Source: Betaproteobacteria bacterium (lineage in GTDB: Bacteria > Pseudomonadota > Gammaproteobacteria > Burkholderiales > Ga0077523). Taken from it: DNA of 35,401 nucleotides. The translations under genes and the position numbers were made by a program. This document shows positions 1 to 7,296 of the stretch, piece by piece (positions within the stretch are counted from its first letter, which is position 1; every line of letters starts with the position of its first letter). The notes beneath the pieces were generated by a model. The model made no database searches. It saw only the letters and a list, made by a program, of their open reading frames with translations, and was not told the DNA's origin. Location of the stretch: NCBI GenBank assembly GCA_016125475.1, contig WGLR01000037.1, forward strand, positions 1 to 35,401, given 5' to 3'.

Positions 1-345
1 GAGTGTCTGGTGGCGAACAACGCGTTGCCTCGTCCGCGTGCGCGGTGCGCACCCTGCGGGCCTGTATAGCCCGGACACATGATGGACACGTGCGCAGGGT
101 GCGCACGGCGCACCGGGCGACATCTCATCCCTCGCGGAGTGTCTGGTGGCGAACAACGCGTTGCCTCGTCCGCGTGCGCGGTGCGCACCCTACGGGCCTG
201 TATAGCCGGGACACATGGTGGACACGTGCGTAGGGTGCGCACGGTGCACCGAGCGACATCTCAGCCCTCGCGGAGTGTCTGGTGGCGAACAACGCGTTGC
301 CTCGTCCGCGTGCGCGGTGCGCACCCGACGGGCCTGCCACCCATC
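1..345. repeat. Tandem array of 102-bp inverted-repeat elements (locus 1)
   Basis: Copies lie at 93-194 and 229-330, with a truncated one at 1-58. Each begins with CGYAGGGTGCGCA and ends with its near inverse complement TGCGCACCCKRCG, so the unit is an imperfect long palindrome. The array period is 136 bp because about 34 bp of conserved spacer (the stretch around CCTGTATAGCC) separates the units. No transposase is present. It looks like a MITE-like or BIME-like non-autonomous repeat; the same element recurs at 8732-9112 and 35192-35289. Open reading frames running through it are artefacts of the repeat. Confidence 0.85.
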
Positions 346-350
346 CCAAT

Positions 351-373
351 CCTCCCCCGCAAGCTGGGGGAGG
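351..373. repeat. G/C hairpin, part of composite repeat
   Basis: Perfect 8-bp stem CCTCCCCC / GGGGGAGG with a 7-nt GCAAGCT loop. Related hairpins follow the 102-bp elements at about 9130-9157 and precede the copy at about 35080-35110, and a 10-bp version stands at 25811-25834. There is no run of T beside it, so a terminator role is uncertain, although it lies just past the 3' end of the MarR-like gene on the minus strand. Confidence 0.6.
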
Positions 374-375
374 AG

Positions 376-403
376 CGCCCATCGCCTATCGCCTATCGCC
401 TAT
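376..403. repeat. Heptanucleotide tandem repeat, 4 copies, overlapping a stop codon
   Basis: One CGCCCAT followed by three CGCCTAT. On the minus strand this reads ATAGGCG three times, then ATGGGCG, and the TAG stop of the MarR-like gene (400-402) is the first part of the array. The same heptad family is found at 9165-9185, 23931-24000 and 24397-24417. Confidence 0.85.
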
Positions 404-957
404 GAACCATCCCCCATCCCGAACGCCTCCACTCCCCGGTCGATCAGCGACTCGAAGCTCTTCCTGAGCCTTGGTGACATGCGGATGAGACGCGAACGGC
501 CGTCCTCGGGATTCTCCAGTTCCTCGAGGTAACCTTCCTCGATCGCACGCTTCACGTACTTCATCGCGGTCTGCGCGCCCACACCCTTCACGTAGCCGTA
601 TGCGTCGGTCTTCGGGACGGCCCGGTCACCGAGCAGCCAGAGTTCGGTGAACAGGCGCGAGAAATAGAGGTCGCTCAGGCCCGTTGCCTGGAAGGTCTCG
701 AGCCAGGCGGAGTCGAGTTCGCGCAGCGCGTGCAGGAACCGGGTCCTGCGCGCCCGCACACGCACCACGCCGGTCCTGCCCGAAGGGGCCGGTGCACCAT
801 CGTCGTTCACGGTGCTCCTGCTCGGCGCCCCGGCCCCGGAACCTTCGACGCGCACTTTTCCGCCTCGGCTCAGTCCCTTGCGGGCGGGCTCGTCCGATCG
901 ACCGACGGGGGCCCGAAAACTGCTTACACTTTTGGAGGTACTTTTACTTTTGTTCAT
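400..957 (-). CDS. MarR-like winged-helix transcriptional regulator
   Basis: A 185-aa protein. Residues 1 to about 75 are low-complexity and rich in S, K, R, G and P, probably disordered. Residues from about 78 to the end form a compact helical winged-helix domain: helices around LHALRELDSAWLETF and LYFSRLFTELWLLG, a recognition region (AQTAMKYVKRAIEEGYLEEL), then the wing-like ENPEDGRSRLIRMS typical of the MarR family. The open frame continues far upstream, but that part is antisense to the desaturase gene, so the ATG at 955-957 is the sensible start; no clear Shine-Dalgarno precedes it. It is divergent from the desaturase-led operon and could regulate it (inference). The stop codon lies inside the heptad array. 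Confidence 0.75.
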   Translation of the reverse strand: MNKSKSTSKSVSSFRAPVGRSDEPARKGLSRGGKVRVEGSGAGAPSRSTVNDDGAPAPSGRTGVVRVRARRTRFLHALRELDSAWLETFQATGLSDLYFSRLFTELWLLGDRAVPKTDAYGYVKGVGAQTAMKYVKRAIEEGYLEELENPEDGRSRLIRMSPRLRKSFESLIDRGVEAFGMGDGS

Positions 958-1056
958 GGCACGCGCACGGTAGCGCCCCGCACACGCGCCCGCAACCGTC
1001 CGGCGTGCCCTCAGATCATGACCGACATCACGCACTCTTCCGGGAACGGAGGTCTC

Positions 1057-2049
1057 ATGCGCGAGCGCGCAGGGGTCCTGCCCAACATCGCCGCGATCGG
1101 CTATGCGACCCTCGGCCATCTCGCGGGACTGACGCTGCTCACCGGAGATTCCGTGCTCGTCGTGGCGTGCGGTGTCCTGCTGACGGCGCACACGATGGTC
1201 ATCGCGGCCTACCTCATCCACGAGGCCGCGCACTACACGCTCTTCCGCGATGCACGCCACAACCGCGTGGCCGGCGAGATCATGGCCTGGATCTGTGGCG
1301 CCGCGTATGCGTCGTTCGAGCGCATCCGCCACATGCACCTGCGCCATCACCGCGATCGCGCGGACGTGACGGTGTTCGACTACAAGGCGCTGCTCCGGCG
1401 TCATCCCGTTCTGCGCACGATCGTGTTCGCGGCCGAGTGGCTCCACGTCCCCGCGGTCGAACTCGTCATGCACGCGCAACTGCTCGTGCGACCGTTCGTC
1501 CGCCGGCAGGAGCGTGCCCGGCGCGCGCGCGTGCTGGTCGTGGCGGCCACGCGGGTCGCACTCTTCGCGACCCTGTTCGCGTTCTCGCCCCTGGCACTCG
1601 CGGGCTACGCGCTCGCGTACTGGCTGCTGCTCACGACCCTGAACTTCTTCGACGCGTTCCACCACACCTTCGACCAGTACTTCACGAACGACGAGCACGC
1701 GGTCGTGCCGCTGAACGGGCGCGGCCGGGCCTACGAACAGGCCAACACGTACTCGAACGTCGTGTCGACGCGCCATCCGTGGCTGAACCTGCTCACGCTC
1801 AACTTCGGCTACCACAACGCGCACCACGAACGCGCCGCGATCCCGTGGTACCGGCTGCCGGCCCTGCACCGCGAACTGTTCGGCGACGACTCTCGCGAAC
1901 TGCTGCCGCTCGCCGAACTGCTGCGAACGTTCCACCGCAACCGGCTGAAGCGCGTTCTCGACGACGACTACGGTGCGGTCGGCACCGGGCCGGGACGCGC
2001 CGACGGGTTCGTCGGTGCGCACGGCGTGTCGTTCCTCACCGTCGTCTGA
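1057..2049 (+). CDS. Fatty acid desaturase family membrane protein
   Basis: About 330 aa from the ATG at 1057, chosen because GGAGGT stands at 1048-1053; an in-frame ATG at 1018 would add 13 residues. The three histidine boxes of the membrane di-iron desaturase/hydroxylase superfamily are visible: HEAAH, HLRHH and HNAHH, with hydrophobic pairs between them (around residues 15-55 and again around the AGYALAYWLLLTTLNFF stretch). Family members introduce double bonds or hydroxyls into acyl chains or carotenoids using O2; the substrate here cannot be told. It stands first in a run of co-directional genes: the EamA gene starts one base after its stop codon. It is divergent from the MarR-like gene. 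Confidence 0.85.
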   Translation: MRERAGVLPNIAAIGYATLGHLAGLTLLTGDSVLVVACGVLLTAHTMVIAAYLIHEAAHYTLFRDARHNRVAGEIMAWICGAAYASFERIRHMHLRHHRDRADVTVFDYKALLRRHPVLRTIVFAAEWLHVPAVELVMHAQLLVRPFVRRQERARRARVLVVAATRVALFATLFAFSPLALAGYALAYWLLLTTLNFFDAFHHTFDQYFTNDEHAVVPLNGRGRAYEQANTYSNVVSTRHPWLNLLTLNFGYHNAHHERAAIPWYRLPALHRELFGDDSRELLPLAELLRTFHRNRLKRVLDDDYGAVGTGPGRADGFVGAHGVSFLTVV

Positions 2050-2050
2050 C

Positions 2051-2953
2051 GTGACACGAAAGCCCCGCACCGACGGCCTCGCGGTGGGCGCCCTGCTCGC
2101 GAGCGGCCTGCTCTGGGGCACGACGTGGATGCCCCTCAGGCACTTCCACGCGGCAGGCCTCGGCGGCCTGTCGCTCACGCTCGTCACCTACGGCGTGATC
2201 GGTGTCGCGGCCCTGCCGTTGCTCGCGCGTTCACGCGGGCGCTGGCAGCCGCAGTGGCGCTGGGTCGGAGCGGCCGCGATCTTCGGCGGTCTCGCCAACG
2301 CATGCTTCGTGACGGCCCTCATGGCCGGATCGGTCACGCGCGCGATGCTGCTCTTCTATCTCGCTCCGGTCTGGGCAGTACTGGGCGCGGGCGTCGTGCT
2401 GAGGGAGCGCCCGGGACCGCGCAGCATCGTGGCGATCCTGCTCGCGCTGACCGGCGCGCTGCTCGTGCTCGGTGGACCGTCGACGCTCGACGCCCCGCCC
2501 GACACGCTGGATCTGCTCGCGCTCGTCTCCGGCGTGTTCTTCGCGATGCAGAACGTCTGCGCGCGCCGCGCCGATCGTGTCCCGGTCGCGGACAAGACCC
2601 TCGCGGCGTTCGCGGGCTGCACCGTGGTCGCCGCGGTCGCACTGCCATTCTCGGGTCAGGCGTATCCACCGCTTCCGGGCACGTTCGCTGTGCAGCTGGC
2701 CCTGTTCGCGGCGCTCTGGCTCGTCGGTGCCATGTGGACGCAGAACTACGGCGTATCGCACCTGCCCGCCAGCCGCGCGGCCGTGTTCGTGATCTTCGAA
2801 CTCGTCGCGGCGGTCGTGACGGCCGCCCTGATCGGCGGCGAGCGACTCGCCGTGGCGGGCTGGATCGGCGCGGCGCTGATCGTGTCGGCCACCCTCGTCG
2901 AGTCCCGGTCGTCGCCGGCCTCATCGGACACGTTCACAAGGAGCCCCGCATGA
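2051..2953 (+). CDS. EamA/DMT-family permease
   Basis: About 300 aa from a GTG one base after the desaturase stop. The sequence is a chain of about ten hydrophobic helices in two halves, each starting with the typical motif (LLASGLLWGTTWMPLR in the first half; DLLALVSGVFFAMQNV in the second). Drug/metabolite-transporter family proteins export or import small metabolites; substrate unknown. Its stop overlaps the ATG of the creatininase gene (ATGA, 2950-2953), so the two are translationally coupled. In this setting it may move the substrate or product of the amide-hydrolysing enzymes downstream (inference). Confidence 0.88.
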   Translation: MTRKPRTDGLAVGALLASGLLWGTTWMPLRHFHAAGLGGLSLTLVTYGVIGVAALPLLARSRGRWQPQWRWVGAAAIFGGLANACFVTALMAGSVTRAMLLFYLAPVWAVLGAGVVLRERPGPRSIVAILLALTGALLVLGGPSTLDAPPDTLDLLALVSGVFFAMQNVCARRADRVPVADKTLAAFAGCTVVAAVALPFSGQAYPPLPGTFAVQLALFAALWLVGAMWTQNYGVSHLPASRAAVFVIFELVAAVVTAALIGGERLAVAGWIGAALIVSATLVESRSSPASSDTFTRSPA

Positions 2954-3714
2954 AGGAAACCCTCATGAACCGGCTGAGCTGGCCGGAATACCAGGACCGC
3001 GTGCAGCGCGAGGACGCGACGGTCTTTCTGCCGTGCGGTGCCACGGAACAGCACGGCCCGCACCTCCCCCTCGGCACGGATCACCTGCTCGCGACGGCGG
3101 TCGCGCAGGGCGTCGCCCGACGTGTTTCCGGGCTCGTGGCCCCGCCGCTCGCGTACGGCTACAAGTCCCAGCCGAAATGTGGCGGCGGCCAGCACTTTTG
3201 CGGCACCACGAGCCTCGACGCGGCGACGCTGATCGGCAGCGTGCGGGACACGATCCGCGAATTCGCGCGGCACGGCGCGCGCAGCATCGTCGTCGTGAAC
3301 GGTCACTACGAGAACCAGTGGTTCCTCACCGAAGGCATCGATCTTGCATTGCGAGAAATGGATTCCGCGTGCGGGACGAAGGTGATGCGCCTGGAGTACT
3401 GGGACTTCTTCACCCCGCCCACGCTCGAGCGGATATTCCCGGAAGGGTTTCCCGGTTATGCACTGGAACACGCCGCGGTGCTGGAGACATCGATGATGCT
3501 CCACTACCACCCGGAACTCGTGCGCCTCGACCGGATTCCCGACGACGGCCCGGCGGACTTCCCGCCCTACGACATGTACCCGCCGCGCACCGAGTGGGTG
3601 CCGCCCTCGGGCGTGCTGTCGTCAGCCAGAGCCGCCACGCGAGAAAAAGGGGACTGGATGGTGGAGGAACTCACGGATCGCATCGCGCGCGCGGTGCGGG
3701 CCGAATTCGACTAG
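2950..3714 (+). CDS. Creatininase (creatinine amidohydrolase) family enzyme
   Basis: 254 aa from ATG 2950, preceded by AAGGAG at 2938-2943. It resembles the Pseudomonas creatininase throughout: the motif GATEQHGPH, then YGYKSQPKCGGGQHF, VNGHYEN and YALEHAAVLETSMML. Expected metal ligands are present at E33, H35, D44, H119 and E121, one position off the Pseudomonas enzyme numbering. The family hydrolyses cyclic amides (creatinine to creatine) or related bonds and is a Zn/Mn enzyme. No creatinase or sarcosine oxidase gene lies nearby, so creatinine may not be the real substrate. It overlaps the EamA gene and is followed after 73 nt by a periplasmic binding protein gene, which points to a catabolic operon for an amide or urea-like compound. 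Confidence 0.9.
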   Translation: MKETLMNRLSWPEYQDRVQREDATVFLPCGATEQHGPHLPLGTDHLLATAVAQGVARRVSGLVAPPLAYGYKSQPKCGGGQHFCGTTSLDAATLIGSVRDTIREFARHGARSIVVVNGHYENQWFLTEGIDLALREMDSACGTKVMRLEYWDFFTPPTLERIFPEGFPGYALEHAAVLETSMMLHYHPELVRLDRIPDDGPADFPPYDMYPPRTEWVPPSGVLSSARAATREKGDWMVEELTDRIARAVRAEFD

Positions 3715-3787
3715 GACCCGGCCGCGCGCTCCGCAGCGGGCATGCCGCCGACACGCGATCGGGCCCCGCAAGACTCTGGAGTGTGCT

Positions 3788-4837
3788 GTGAGAAGCTGGT
3801 TGCCCGTCGTCCTCTCCCTCCTGTTCGTGTCGCTGTTCACGGGTTCCGCCCGCGCCGACGATCGCCTGCGCGTCGGTCACGACCCCTGGATCGGCTATGC
3901 GGGCGCGTTCGTCGCGCGCGACGAGGGATACTTCGCCGACGAGGGCCTCGACGTGGACATGATCCCGTACGCGGGCCCGGGCGACACGCTCGCACCCCTG
4001 GCCGCCGGCCGCATCGACGTGGCCTTCACGACGATTCACCATCTCGCGCGCATGGTCGGGCGCGGCCACGACGAACTCGTCGCGATCTACCTCATCGACA
4101 CCTCGGACGGCGCGGACGCGGTCGTGGCGCGAGCGGGCATCCGCACGCCGGCAGGGCTGCGGGGCTGCCGCATCGGCGTGAGACTCAACGACATCGATCA
4201 CATGCTGCTGCGTGCGGCCCTCGAACGCGGCGGGCTCGAGCGTGACGACGTCGACCTCATCGACATGTCTCCCGACGCGGCAGCCGCCGCGCTCATGTCG
4301 GGCCGGATCGACGCCGCCGTCACCCGCGGCCACTGGATCGCGCAGGCCCGTGCAGCCGGTGCGCGCGTCGTTTTCAGTTCGGCACAGACGCCGGACCTCA
4401 TCGTGAACGCGGTCGTCGTGCGCAGGACGTCGCTCGAGACACGACGCGATGCGCTCGCGAAGCTCCTGAGCGGCCTGGAACGGGGCCGGGTCTTTCTCCA
4501 GACGCACGCGCGCGAGGGGCGGGCGCACGTCGCGCGCTGGCTGCACACGCGGCCGGCGAACGTAGACGAGATGCTCGCGGGCGATCGCCTCTTCAGTCCC
4601 GAGGACAACCGCGTGCTCGTGGGCAGTCACGAGTCGCCGGGCCCCGTGCTGGCATCCTTCCGCCATGCCGTCGACTTCGTGGTGGACCGCGGCTACGCGA
4701 CCGATCCCATTCGGGCAGCCGCGCTGTTCTCGACGGCCCTGATCCGCCCGGCAGTGTCGCGGCCGGTTCCGCAGTCCGTGCAGGCCGCCGACGACACCGC
4801 CGCATACGGCGCACTGCATCGCGTGACCGTGCGATGA
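3788..4837 (+). CDS. NMT1/THI5-like periplasmic substrate-binding protein
   Basis: 349 aa from GTG 3788; GGAG at 3778-3781 supports the start. Residues 1-23 are a Sec signal peptide ending ARA-DD. The mature part has the pattern of sulfonate/nitrate/thiamine-precursor binding proteins: VGHDPWIGYAGAFVARDEGYFADEGLDV, then a phosphate/glycine loop around YAGPGDTLAPLAAGRIDVAF and a second lobe starting near GLRGCRIGVRL. It should bind a small ligand for an ABC importer, but no permease or ATPase gene is in the window, so it is an orphan. Its stop overlaps the start of the isochorismatase-like gene (ATGA, 4834-4837). Confidence 0.87.
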   Translation: MRSWLPVVLSLLFVSLFTGSARADDRLRVGHDPWIGYAGAFVARDEGYFADEGLDVDMIPYAGPGDTLAPLAAGRIDVAFTTIHHLARMVGRGHDELVAIYLIDTSDGADAVVARAGIRTPAGLRGCRIGVRLNDIDHMLLRAALERGGLERDDVDLIDMSPDAAAAALMSGRIDAAVTRGHWIAQARAAGARVVFSSAQTPDLIVNAVVVRRTSLETRRDALAKLLSGLERGRVFLQTHAREGRAHVARWLHTRPANVDEMLAGDRLFSPEDNRVLVGSHESPGPVLASFRHAVDFVVDRGYATDPIRAAALFSTALIRPAVSRPVPQSVQAADDTAAYGALHRVTVR

Positions 4838-5481
4838 CCGCATCGCTCGATCCGGCCCGGACCGCGCTCGTCGTGATCGACATGCAGCGGGACTTTCTGG
4901 ACGAGCGAGGCTATGCGGCACAGGCCGGCCTCGAGGTCGGGCGGCTGCGGGAGGCGATCCCGGGCGTGCAGCGCCTCCTCGCGTGCGCGCGGGCGGCGGG
5001 TGTCTGGATCGTCCACACACGGGAAGCGAACGCGCCCGATCTGTCGGACGTGCCACCCGCCTTCCTCGCGGCGACACACCGGTCCGGTGCGCCCGTGGGC
5101 AGTCCGGGCCCTCTCGGCCGGTTCCTGATCCGCGGGGAGTACGGGGCGGGCATCGTGGACGACGTGGCCCCGGCCGACCGTGAACCCGTGATCGACAAGC
5201 CCGGATTCTCCGCGTTCGAGGGCACCCCGCTGGACGCGATGTTGCGCGCGAAAGGCATCCAGACGCTGGTGCTGTGCGGCATCACGACGGAGGTCTGCGT
5301 GAGCTCGACGCTGCGCACCGCCGTCGACCGCGGGTTCCGGTGTGTCACGGTGCGGGATGCCTGCGCGTCCGCGTACCCGGATCTCCACGACGCGGCGCTG
5401 CGCATGATCGAGGTCGAAGGCGGCGTGTTCGGCGAGGTGGCCGACACCGCCGACATCGAACGGCGGCTGTCCCGGACGTGA
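4834..5481 (+). CDS. Isochorismatase-like cysteine hydrolase (amidohydrolase)
   Basis: 215 aa. The Asp-Lys-Cys triad of the family is visible as D16 (VVIDMQRDF), K122 (VIDKPGFSAF) and C155 (GITTEVCVSS), with the non-prolyl cis-peptide region just before the cysteine. The stretches TREANAPDL, SPGPLGRFLIRGE and EVEGGVFGEV resemble biuret hydrolase and ureidoacrylate hydrolase more than true isochorismatases, so hydrolysis of a linear amide or carbamoyl compound is likely (inference). It is translationally coupled to the binding-protein gene and sits with a creatininase; the two enzymes could act in succession, ring opening then amide cleavage. Exact substrate unknown. Confidence 0.88.
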   Translation: MTASLDPARTALVVIDMQRDFLDERGYAAQAGLEVGRLREAIPGVQRLLACARAAGVWIVHTREANAPDLSDVPPAFLAATHRSGAPVGSPGPLGRFLIRGEYGAGIVDDVAPADREPVIDKPGFSAFEGTPLDAMLRAKGIQTLVLCGITTEVCVSSTLRTAVDRGFRCVTVRDACASAYPDLHDAALRMIEVEGGVFGEVADTADIERRLSRT

Positions 5482-5584
5482 TGCAGGCCGACGACGGGAA
5501 GCGTTATCCTCTTCCGGGGCGGTCCGGCACGCGATGTCGCCGGTTCCGCCAGTGGCTCCGACACGATTCCTCCGGTACGACCCG

Positions 5585-6364
5585 ATGCCCGCCAACCGAC
5601 TCACTGCACTGCTGACCGGCACCCACCGCTACGAGAAGACGCTGTCCACGCGCCATCGCGGCGCGGGCGTGATCGTGCAGGCGCCGATCCTCGCGTACCT
5701 CGTCGAGACGCCGAACGGACGCATCCTCTACGACGTCGGCTGCGACTACTCGAAGGTCGCGGACCCCGCGAAGCGCGCGCGCTATTTCGCGCCCGACGCG
5801 TTCACGTACGGTCCGCCCGAGATGGACGAATCACAGCGTCTCTCCGCGCATCTGCAGCGACTCGGACTCGCGCCTGCGGACATCGACGTCGTGTTCCTCG
5901 GCCACCTGCACTTCGATCACGCGGGCGGAATCTGCGACGTCCCCGGGTGCGAACTGCACGTGCAGGCCGACGAACTCGCGGCCGCCCGTGCACACGCGGA
6001 CATGGCCTATTTCCCCGACGAGTTCGCGGCGCACTACAACTTCCGGACGATGCGCGGCGAGTACGACCTGACACCCGGCGTGCGCGCAGTCTCGACGCCG
6101 GGCCACACCGCCGGCCACATGTCGCTCTGGGTCGAGCTCGGTTCCGGACCACCGATCCTGCTCTGTGGCGACGCGGCGGACCTCACCGAGAACATCGAGC
6201 ACGAGATCGCACCGGGCCTGTGCTGGAAAGACCGCGACGACCTCGCGCTCGCGAGCATCCGCAAGCTCAAGGACCTCGCGAAGGAGACGGGCGCGCAGCT
6301 CTGGCCCAATCACGACCTCGCGTTCTGGGGCGGCACGATGGCCGCACGCGAGTGGCATGACTGA
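5585..6364 (+). CDS. Metallo-beta-lactamase-fold hydrolase, AHL-lactonase-like
   Basis: 259 aa from ATG 5585; an in-frame ATG at 5534 would add 17 residues and neither has a clear Shine-Dalgarno. The dinuclear zinc motif HLHFDH is at residues 107-112, followed by the further ligands in STPGHTAGHMSL, CGDAADL and NHDLAFW. Length and the opening (ALLTGTHRYEKTLSTRHRG, APILAYLVETPNGRILYDVG) match the group annotated as N-acyl homoserine lactonases. In a catabolic operon it may instead open a lactone or cyclic amide intermediate; quorum-quenching activity is not shown by the sequence. It lies 103 nt after the isochorismatase-like gene. Confidence 0.85.
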   Translation: MPANRLTALLTGTHRYEKTLSTRHRGAGVIVQAPILAYLVETPNGRILYDVGCDYSKVADPAKRARYFAPDAFTYGPPEMDESQRLSAHLQRLGLAPADIDVVFLGHLHFDHAGGICDVPGCELHVQADELAAARAHADMAYFPDEFAAHYNFRTMRGEYDLTPGVRAVSTPGHTAGHMSLWVELGSGPPILLCGDAADLTENIEHEIAPGLCWKDRDDLALASIRKLKDLAKETGAQLWPNHDLAFWGGTMAAREWHD

Positions 6365-6409
6365 CCCTGGCGTGCGGACGACGGACGGACAGGGGCGGGA
6401 CGCGCGGCC

Positions 6410-7174
6410 GTGACCGGTTCCGTGCCCGAAGCGTTCCTCGGCGTCTGGAAACGCACGCTCCTGCGTACGGACACGCACGAGGACACGACGAGCATCGTCT
6501 ACTGGCTACAGACGCCGACGTGGCACGCGGACATCCGCATACCGTCCGACAGGCCCGCGTTTCCGCACGCGCGATCGTTCGCCGATCTCACGCGCACGGA
6601 CCTCTTCGCACTCGCCCGCCAGCAGGGCTTCGCGGGAATCACCACCGTGGACGGCGACGTCTGCCGCTGGCACCGGTGGGTGGACTTCCAGCCGCCGTCC
6701 GGTTTCGAGGACGTCGGGCGCATCGTGTTCGAATCGCCCGACCGCATGCTCGAGCACGGCGTCACGCAGGAGTATCTGGAGATCTGGGAACGCGTGCCGG
6801 GCAGCACCGGTCCGTGGTCGGCGAGCGAGGATACGAACGCCAACAGCACCTGCTGGCTCCTGCGCAGCGGTGACCGCGCGATGCGCGTGCGGGCACGACA
6901 GCGGGCGCTCCCGCCGGCGGACAGTCTCGTCCGCTTCGGCGAGACGTTGCCCGACCCCGAGTTCGCGCGCTGTCTCGACTTCGAGATCAGCTACTGCGTG
7001 CTCGAACCCGGCGGATCGTGGCGCATCCGGCACTCGACGCTGCCCTGGCTGGAGGGGCAGGTGCTCACCCGGGAGCCCCTGCCGGGCGGGGACGCCCCGG
7101 AAGACGAATCTCCCCCGCAGGCGCACTGGCGTCCGCTGGGGGCGATCGTGCCTGCCCGCGACCCCGACGCCTGA
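6410..7174 (+). CDS. Conserved-looking protein of unknown function
   Basis: 254 aa from GTG 6410, 45 nt after the lactonase-like gene. There is no signal peptide or membrane segment. The protein is rich in W, R, D and alternating beta-type segments (FLGVWKRTLL, TSIVYWLQTPTWHADIRIP, VCRWHRWVDFQPP, YLEIWERVPG, STCWLLRSGDRAMRVRARQR), which looks like a beta-barrel or lipocalin-like ligand-binding fold (inference; a resemblance to the HRI1-type barrel was considered but not proven). Codon use matches its neighbours. Its place at the end of the operon suggests a role with the preceding hydrolases. Confidence 0.7.
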   Translation: MTGSVPEAFLGVWKRTLLRTDTHEDTTSIVYWLQTPTWHADIRIPSDRPAFPHARSFADLTRTDLFALARQQGFAGITTVDGDVCRWHRWVDFQPPSGFEDVGRIVFESPDRMLEHGVTQEYLEIWERVPGSTGPWSASEDTNANSTCWLLRSGDRAMRVRARQRALPPADSLVRFGETLPDPEFARCLDFEISYCVLEPGGSWRIRHSTLPWLEGQVLTREPLPGGDAPEDESPPQAHWRPLGAIVPARDPDA

Positions 7175-7231
7175 CGCCCGCAGCCGCGACAGCCCGTCGA
7201 GGCCGTTTCCGCGGAGCGCGAGAATTTTCAA

Positions 7232-7247
7232 TGGAATAGCGCTTGCT
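7232..7247 (+). promoter_or_regulatory. Sigma-54 (-24/-12) type promoter upstream of manC
   Basis: TGGAATAGCGCTTGCT: the GG at 7233-7234 and the GC at 7245-7246 are exactly ten bases apart, as RpoN promoters require, and TTGCT matches the -12 element fully; the -24 element is matched only at TGG. Transcription would begin near 7258, about 40 nt before the ATG at 7297. The surrounding bases are locally A/T-rich. In many betaproteobacteria exopolysaccharide genes depend on RpoN, which fits a ManC-type enzyme. Confidence 0.45.
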
Positions 7248-7296
7248 TCGAGGGAGATTCCTCAAAGCCCTCAAAGTGCTCAGGTTCTGCAAATCC

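Noticed and set aside
958-2187. Upstream extension of the MarR-like frame on the minus strand to 595 codons
   Set aside because: It runs antisense through the desaturase gene, whose histidine boxes are plain; the product there is low-complexity R/V/D/E-rich, typical of a shadow in high-GC DNA.
4834-5481. Nicotinamidase or true isochorismatase
   Set aside because: The stretch SPGPLGRFLIRGE and the EVEGGVFGE end fit biuret/ureidoacrylate-type amidases better; no nicotinamide or enterobactin genes nearby.
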